A stretch of DNA of 33,687 nucleotides from the NCBI RefSeq assembly GCF_000220395.1, contig NW_004086642.1:1-33687 (forward strand), read 5' to 3'. The position numbers were made by a program, and so were the translations under genes. How positions within the stretch are numbered: the stretch's first letter is position 1; each line of letters begins with the position of its first letter. The notes beneath the pieces were generated by a model. It ran no database searches. It was given only the letters and a program-made list of their open reading frames with translations, and had not been told where the DNA came from. Below, in pieces: positions 27,382 to 33,687 of the stretch. Origin of the DNA: Ichthyophthirius multifiliis (Eukaryota; Ciliophora; Oligohymenophorea; Hymenostomatida).

Positions 27382-28280
27382 TCATTTAATTTTATTTTTT
27401 TTATAAGGTAATTTCAAGTTATTTCTTCCAAATAAAATAATTGCCTTAACAAATGAATGAGCAAATTTTTTATTCAATTTAAAATTATTATCATAAAAAT
27501 GATAATAGAGTATAATTTTGAGTTTCCTCCATAAAATCTAGCTAAGGCTTAATACATAAGAACTTGGATTAATTCTTTTAATAGCATAACTTAAAGCAGT
27601 AATCCAATAAATAATTTAATCTGGTTAACAATAAAAATCAAGAGTCCTTTAATTTAAAATAATAGAAAAACAAAGCCAAGGTTCTAGTGTTTAATTAAAT
27701 GACTTTCTTAATACATCTGTGACTTTTCCATAAACTATTCCTTTAGCTTCTTGAAGTTCGAAATATTATATTTTTAGTCTATCATTTATATCTTGTTATT
27801 TTGAAGCCCAAGTTAAAGATGATTCTTATTTTAATTAAAAGAATTTTTATAATCTCCCATTTGTTGATTTATTGCATTTAATTAAATAATCTCCTACACA
27901 AGCATATTAATAAGCCTTTTTTGATATAAAAATGTTATCTTTAATTTTAAATAAAAATGTATACTTTTTATAATATTAAATCTAATCTAGTTTAATAGCT
28001 ATTTTAATTAATAGAAATCTAATTAGTTTTTGATGTTTAATTTTAAATTTTATTAAATGCATCACTTAAAATAATTTTTATAATCATATTTTTTATCACA
28101 TTTATAGAATTCTATAAAATTTTTATTGATTATTCTGTAAAAGGTAATTAAATTAATTATTTTTAAAATAATATATTATTTTGATTTTATAATATATCTA
28201 ATGTTTTATGCAATTATTCTAAACTCTATATTTTAAATTACATGTGTTATATTTAAAATAATAAAAATATTAATATTGAG

Positions 28281-28338
<58 letters not shown>

Positions 28339-29704
28339 ATATATATTATTATATTAATCATTAAAATAAGTAATATGTATACTTTCATTAGATTTTCTTT
28401 TTATATTATATCAATTTTATTATTATATAATAATTGTTTCATATTACGAATTCCGCCTATTAATCTTAATTTTAATGCTTATTTTAATAAATCAGAATTT
28501 TTTTTAATATTTTAAATACTAATAATTAAATAAATTATACCTTATTTCCATAATAAATTACTATTAGGTTCGAATATTGTTTGTGAAATAGTAAAACGGA
28601 ATTCGCAATTAAAAACTGTAAGTTAATTTATAATTCGATTTCTTATATTAATTAAATTATTAAAAATCTTTTTAAATTATTATTTTTATTTTTTAAACAA
28701 AAAATATTTTACTTTTTTAATACAATTCAATTTTAAATTATATTCCTTAAATATAATATCTATATTCATATCTTTAAAATATTACTATTCATTTTAAATA
28801 ATTGTTTTCATTTTTTCTTAGTATAAGTTTATATTATGTTATTTATTTTAATCTTATTGTCCTAATATAATCAAAATTTTTAAAATTATTAAACTAAAAA
28901 TAGAATTATTAGCCTATTCGAATTCAAAAAGAGCATTTTAATAATAATTATATGCAGAATCTAAATCATTATTTAATTGTTTTTAAAAAGCCTCATTAGA
29001 ATATTTAAATGCTTGTATATTTAAATCATCTTTTTTAGTAAATTAATAACTATATTAATTATAAAATATTACTTTTACAATCTTTATAATCATTTGGATT
29101 AATTAAATGATCAATATTAAATGATTTAAAATAAAAATAAATCAATTAGTCAAGTAAATCGATTTTTTCTTATTCTTAACTACATAAATATAAATATTTT
29201 TTTAAAATAAAATATTATAAATAACTAAACCTCATTAAAATAATATTTAAACTATTTTAATTAGCAAGATTAGCTTATTCATATTAACATAAAGTCACAT
29301 ATACAATTGTTAAATTAGAAAATATTTTAATATATAAAGGTTTATTGAAACTTGATTATATTTATATTTATTAAAGTGTTTATAGTCCTTAGTTTAAATA
29401 GTTTAAGGAGTTTTTAAATTAGCAAATATAAAGATGTAAAACTCCTAAATTTATATATAAAATAGTTTTCTTATATTCATTTTAAAGGCTATCTATTAAT
29501 TATAATGCATTATTAAATAATTCTATGGATTTTTCAAAATCTGCATTTTAAAATGCATTTAAAGCATCTAATATGCAAGAATTATACTTAATTTAAATTA
29601 AATTTAAATCATTTTCAACAAAATATGATTCCTAATCTAAAATCCTGTTTAATTTTAATGGTTTAATATATTAGTATTTATTACTTTGATAAAGAACGAT
29701 ACAT
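27382..29704 (-). CDS. TPR-PH domain protein
   Basis: Introns 29645-29684, 29180-29230, 29030-29078, 28616-28723 and 28226-28382. Start ATG 29704; TGA 27384-27382; about 639 aa. The N-terminal two thirds are TPR-like helices: ALNAFQNADFEKSIELFNNA, YINLGVLHLYICQFKNSL and NLTIVYVTLCQYEQANLA. Further helical pairs continue to about residue 440. The C-terminus (about 460-575) is a complete pleckstrin homology domain: ACVGDYLIKCN, GRLQKFFQLKQESSLTWAS, WLCFSIILNQRTLDFYC and the diagnostic Trp helix IIYWITALSYAIKRI. This predicts a phosphoinositide- or protein-binding adaptor; no catalytic domain is seen. One joint near 27969 is unresolved: there is one base too many (or two too few) at an A-run, or a further intron from about 28110. 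The long last intron is (AT)n-expanded. It converges on the cNMP-domain gene with only 105 bp between stops. Confidence 0.75.
28285..28345. repeat. (AT)n in TPR-PH gene intron
   Basis: About 60 bases of nearly pure AT dinucleotides in the 157-nt intron 28226-28382. Open frames across it on either strand are simple-sequence artefacts. Confidence 0.9.
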
Positions 29705-30215
29705 TTTTTATCAAATAATAATAAAAAAAAAATATATATATATGTATATATAATTTTAATATTATTTTTAAAAATATATTAATTATTTGCTATTTTTTAT
29801 TAGATGTTGAAAATATTTTATATGTTTAGTTATATTTCAGAAAAAATATATATATATATATATATAGAGTGAGAGAGAGAATTTAACTTTTTTATTTTAA
29901 AAAATATATATTTATTAATGTAATTAATTTAAATAAATATACAATAAAAAAATATAAAAATACAAGTTATTATAAATTAATAATATGCTTTTTATTTAAA
30001 AATATTTATTTAATATCCTTTATATTTATATATTTAAAAAATTATTAATTTTTTTTATATAAAGAATATAAATAAAAATATATATTATTTTTTTAAATCT
30101 TTTTAAATAAAAATATTAATTAATTTATTATATATATACAAGAAGTTAAGTTATTAATAAATTATCTAATATTATTATATAATTTTATAAAATAAACAAT
30201 CTTTAAATATATATC
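29705..30215. other. Intergenic spacer with AT/GA microsatellite
   Basis: 511 bp between two minus-strand genes. It contains an (AT)n run that turns into a GA repeat (about 29846-29881, ending GAGTGAGAGAGAGA), the only G-rich simple repeat in the window. Otherwise AT-rich with nothing recognised. Confidence 0.5.
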
Positions 30216-30492
30216 TCATCTTATTTTAAATAAAGTCTCATAATAATTTTGTAAATAAATAAAATTATTTTAATTTTCAAATTTCGTATAATTTTGTGTT
30301 TTATATTTATATATTTCTGAAATATACTCTATTTCTATTTTTTTATTAATATTGAGATTAAAATATTTTTGTCTTTTTAATTTGAATACATCATCTAATA
30401 TTGGCTAAACCATTTGTTTTTCGATTTCACATTACTTTTACTTTAGTTTACATATTGTTATAAAAGTTTATTTTATTTGTTATTTTAGCCAT
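30216..30492 (-). CDS. Small hypothetical protein, 79 aa
   Basis: Not recognised. Two exons with a 37-nt intron (30405-30441); spliced length is exactly 80 codons including TGA 30218-30216. It starts MAKITNKINFYNNM and continues PILDDVFKLKRQKYFNLN, then IEIEYISEIYKYKTQNY, and ends YYETLFKIR. It is basic, tyrosine/asparagine-rich, helical-looking and has no signal peptide or membrane segment. Evidence that it is real: purine-rich coding strand, in-frame splice, plausible amphipathic segments and a normal stop. It sits between the TPR-PH gene and a long spacer, both on the same strand side. It could alternatively be a fragment of a larger gene, but no joining exon was found. Confidence 0.55.
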
Positions 30493-31267
30493 GTTTATTA
30501 TTTTATAGAAATTATTAATTATTCATTTTTTTCAAAAAATAAAAAAAATACTAAAAATATTTTATTAATAAAACATAAATATTTTATAATATGCATTAAT
30601 TCTAAAAATTTATATATATAAACAATGTTATAACTTCAAATTCTTAGTCTTATGAGTAGATATAAAAAAAAAACACCTATAAAGTTAATTTATAACTAAT
30701 TTAATATATAATATTTTTATTCAAAAAAAAAAAAAAAAAAAATTAATTACATTTAATATGAAAAATGAATAATTTAAAAAATAATAAAATTTTGCCCATT
30801 AATTAATATTAAAATTATATCACATACATATATATTACTGAAATATTTATAATTTTTATTAATTTGAATTTTAAAAATATAATAAAATTTAAGAAACACA
30901 ATTATATTTAATTTATATAGGTGTTTTTACAAGTATAATTTTTTTAATAAAAATATAGTTTTAATTAAATATAAAAGAATTATAGAAAAGTAATTAATTA
31001 AAATATTCTTACAGATATAAATAAAAATTAAGCTTTTTTTTTAAAAGAAAAATTATTTGAAATTTTTGTTTGTTTTATTAATATTATTTATCAATTTTAA
31101 TACTTAAATATTTATATTAATTAAATTTTTATTTTAAATAAAAATTATTTTAATATCAGATCTAATTAAAAATAAAATTATAATATTTATTTTTAAAAAT
31201 ATCATTTAAATAAAAATGAAATAATAAAATAAATTATAAAATATCAAAAACGAAAATGAATATATTT
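30493..31267. other. Intergenic spacer
   Basis: 775 bp of AT-rich simple sequence with an A18-20 run near 30725-30742. It must hold the 79-aa gene promoter and the bS18m 3' end. No further gene or RNA is supported. Confidence 0.5.
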
Positions 31268-33037
31268 TCAAATAGAAAGTGGAGTTAACCCAGCTTTACT
31301 TCTAATATCATTAATAAATTCCAAGCTTTCATTTAATGATAATTCACTTTCTTATGTTTATTTTTCAAACTAAAAATAAAATAAAAATAAAATAAAATAA
31401 AATTTAATACGGCCTCCGTATTTGTAGCTTTTTCATGAACTAATAAAGTACTGAATTAATCAACAGGTTAATCTAATATTTTCTATTTGAGCCTTTCATA
31501 AGAATCTTTTAATTATTATTAATCCTAATTATTAATTGTATCATATTCTGGAGGATAAATATAATCTTTTAATTCTAATTCTGCAGCATTCTCAGGAGAA
31601 AAGTTAGATTTATTCAAAGGGTCTCTGTATTTTTCTCTAATAATTTTTGTATCAATTCCTAAATCAATTAATTATTATTCTTTTTTAAGTGCAGCACTTA
31701 CTCTAGCTTCAAGTAAAGTTTATTCATCTTTATTAGAAAGATAAGAACCTCTTCCTTAAACTTAGTAATCTTTCGTAATTTAATCTCTCTAATTACTTAT
31801 TAAAAAAATTATAAAAAGAAAATATAAAGAATATATTAAAAAACTCAAAATCTTCATTTAATTTATTAAATTCTTTTTCAGTATTAAATTCTTAATCATT
31901 CTATTTTTATTAAGAAAATTATTTTTTAAATAATTTAATAAAAAAAAATAAGAAGTAATTTTACTTATCCTTTAATATATATATGACCAGTTTCTATATT
32001 AATAGCAGTTCTTATAGAATTCATAATATCTTCATGTAAAGTAGTTAAACTTTTTCTATCTGAAGGTTTAATATATCCTCTAAAAGGTAAAAGTACTTAA
32101 AAGAAAGAAAAAATTAATAAATATTAAATATGTATATATATATATAATAAATTACACATTTATTAGCTTATTTTTATTTATTTTGCTACTTTCTTTTATT
32201 AAGGTTTTGTTAATCTATTTTAATATTTGTTTCTAATAAAACATGAAGTGTTCAAGAATTATGATAAAAGTTCTGTATTTCTCCAATGAATATCGAAATA
32301 ATTCAACCTTCTAATATTTTATTTTCTAAGTTATGCTTTAGTTAATGGCTTTTCATAAATTTTTCTATCAGGTCCTTTTTTATTAATATATATTATTTTT
32401 CTTTTTTAAAAAAAAGTAAATAAATAGATTTAATAATTTACTAACTAATTCTCTAAAATAATGTTTAGCTTAAGACGAAGATTCTGCTGCATAAGTATCA
32501 GGGTCGAAAGCTTTTTCAGGAGCTCTTTAATGAGCTTATCCAATTTGCTAAGCAGGATAAAACTTTGCGTCTTTTTATTTTCCAGCTGCAATTGAAGGAT
32601 CAGGGCCAACATCTTATCTTAAGGCTAGATCTACAATTTTTTAAACTGTATATTATTCTCCTGGTTTTAAAAAAACTTCTCTTGATAAATAATTTTTTTT
32701 CAAATATTAAAAGAAAGGATCTTAAGAAAGAGGTATTCCAATATGCTTTATATTTAAATTATTTTACAAATTATTAAAATATTATATACTTATGGGTTAT
32801 CATAAAGTATTTCTTCTCTAGAAAGTCCAGTAGCTTCTAATTAGTCTAATTTTTCATCAATTAATATGTTAATCTTTTTTATTAATATAAATGTATTGAA
32901 TATTATTTATTTTTATTCATAATAAATTAATAATATATATTAAAAAAACCTTCTTTTTTTCTTCAGCATCCATATATCTTAAAGGACCTTAAGGTGATTT
33001 ATAACCTTCAACAAATTATTTATACTTTTTAATTGTG

Positions 33038-33090
<53 letters not shown>

Positions 33091-33414
33091 TTATATTAAA
33101 AAAAGTCTATTTAATAAAAATAAATACATTTAAATGTTATGCATCTTCAAGTGATATTTTTAATTAATTCTCTACTTTAATCCTAGTGATTTAATAAAAT
33201 CTAATTCTTCTTATTTTTTATGTAATGTTGTTTAAGGTTTGTTTTTTGCGAATTATGGGAATGCTTTATCAAATTCAGGGTTATTTTCAATTTCATATTT
33301 TAATGAATTAATATTTCTTATTTTTTGGTTTTATCTTTTAAAAAAATAAACATTTTTGTTGTTATAACTTTTTAATATTTAATTTATATTTTTCTTATAA
33401 ATTAAAAACATCAT
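31268..33414 (-). CDS. Mitochondrial ribosomal protein bS18m with long extensions
   Basis: bS18 is a small-subunit ribosomal protein at the platform. Nine exons; introns 33025-33127, 32874-32949, 32746-32789, 32375-32441, 32096-32155, 31901-31964, 31787-31844 and 31370-31410. The model closes at 544 aa if one A is added near 33180 (GGATT to GGAATT). The first 35 residues (MMFLIYKKNINQILKSYNNK...) are basic and aromatic like a mitochondrial presequence. The bS18 core spans about 270-335: RRLNYFDIHWRNTELLSQFL, SCFIRNKYQNRLTKPQQKKV, AKQIKISQQMLLLPF, matching the bacterial DYKD...LLKRFL...KQQRKLAKAIKRAR...LLPF pattern. About 250 residues precede and about 210 follow the core. They are ordered-looking (EGYKSPQGPLRYMD, FLKPGEQYTVQKIVDLALRQ, LLEARVSAALKKE) but not recognised. 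Ciliate mitoribosomal proteins are known for such extensions. Start: first of two tandem ATGs (33414, 33411). Confidence 0.72.
33040..33090. repeat. (AT)n in first intron of bS18m gene
   Basis: Two adjacent AT-dinucleotide blocks inside the 103-nt intron 33025-33127. Confidence 0.85.
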
Positions 33415-33630
33415 CTCCTTTATTTTATTTTTTACTTATTTTTTTATTATATTTTAATAATATTAAAATAAATAAATATATATCTTATTAAAATTAAATA
33501 TTTTTATTTTATTTTATTTTATTTTAAAAAATCAAAAAAATATAAAATATTCCTTTTTATAAATTAATTTAATCAATTACTTTATATTTTAACTAAAAAA
33601 TTAGAAAATAAATATATATAATTAAATTTA

Positions 33631-33634
<4 letters not shown>

Positions 33635-33669
<35 letters not shown>
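33635..33669. repeat. (AT)n near the right edge
   Basis: About 35 bases of AT dinucleotides upstream of the bS18m gene, followed by a short AAT repeat at the window end. The stretch 33415-33687 holds no other recognisable feature. Confidence 0.85.
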
Positions 33670-33682
<13 letters not shown>

Positions 33683-33687
33683 CTAAA

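Noticed and set aside
28276-28515. Plus-strand open frame rich in Tyr-Ile
   Set aside because: It is translation of an (AT)n intron and antisense of the TPR-PH gene.
32096-32155. Apparent frameshift at the end of the bS18 core
   Set aside because: Using the GTAATT donor two bases downstream of the first GT restores the LLLPF motif without any change.

Overview
The window is nuclear DNA of a ciliate, read with the code in which TAA and TAG mean glutamine and only TGA stops. Every recognisable protein (eIF1A, OSCP1, sulfide:quinone oxidoreductase, ULK4, RTF2 and others) is open only when TAA/TAG are read through as Gln, and each ends at TGA. Base composition is extremely AT-rich. Introns are GT-AG, mostly 36-110 nt with a few up to 226 nt. 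That is too long for Paramecium or Stentor and fits Tetrahymena/Ichthyophthirius-type Oligohymenophorea; the species is inference. Genes are compact and uninterrupted by foreign DNA, as in a macronuclear chromosome. I see no transposon, retroelement, tRNA, rRNA, CRISPR array or telomeric repeat.

Layout, left to right. (1) 216-2658 minus: two-pore channel. (2) 3111-4150 minus: MORN-repeat protein, with a 104-nt hairpin inside its last intron. (3) 4310-5644 plus: OSCP1. (4) 5900-7232 minus: secreted LamG-like protein with a Cys-rich tail. (5) 7504-9327 minus: thioredoxin/PDI-like protein. (6) 9558-10947 plus: SQOR-like flavoprotein. (7) 11522-13788 plus: coiled-coil protein. (8) 14657-18940 plus: ULK4-type kinase with helical repeats. 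(9) About 19559-20560 minus: decayed or poorly resolved Cys-rich membrane protein. (10) 20928-21461 plus: eIF1A. (11) 22098-23120 minus: RTF2. (12) 23305-27276 plus: TPR plus two cNMP-binding-like domains. (13) 27382-29704 minus: TPR plus PH domain. (14) 30216-30492 minus: 79-aa unknown. (15) 31268-33414 minus: mitoribosomal bS18m with very long extensions.

Functional themes are ciliary (OSCP1, ULK4, MORN and possibly the cNMP protein) and mitochondrial (SQOR-like, bS18m and probably the thioredoxin protein). The rest are housekeeping translation/replication factors, an endolysosomal cation channel and a secreted adhesive-looking protein. The tight divergent pairs MORN/OSCP1, thioredoxin/SQOR and RTF2/cNMP probably share promoters.

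Exon models were tested by whether span minus introns is divisible by three and whether family motifs stay in frame. Eight models close exactly. Five close only if one or two single A residues are added at defined places (eight sites in all, always an A on the coding strand), and one has an unresolved joint. I read these as homopolymer-type sequence errors, but the one-sidedness is listed as a finding.
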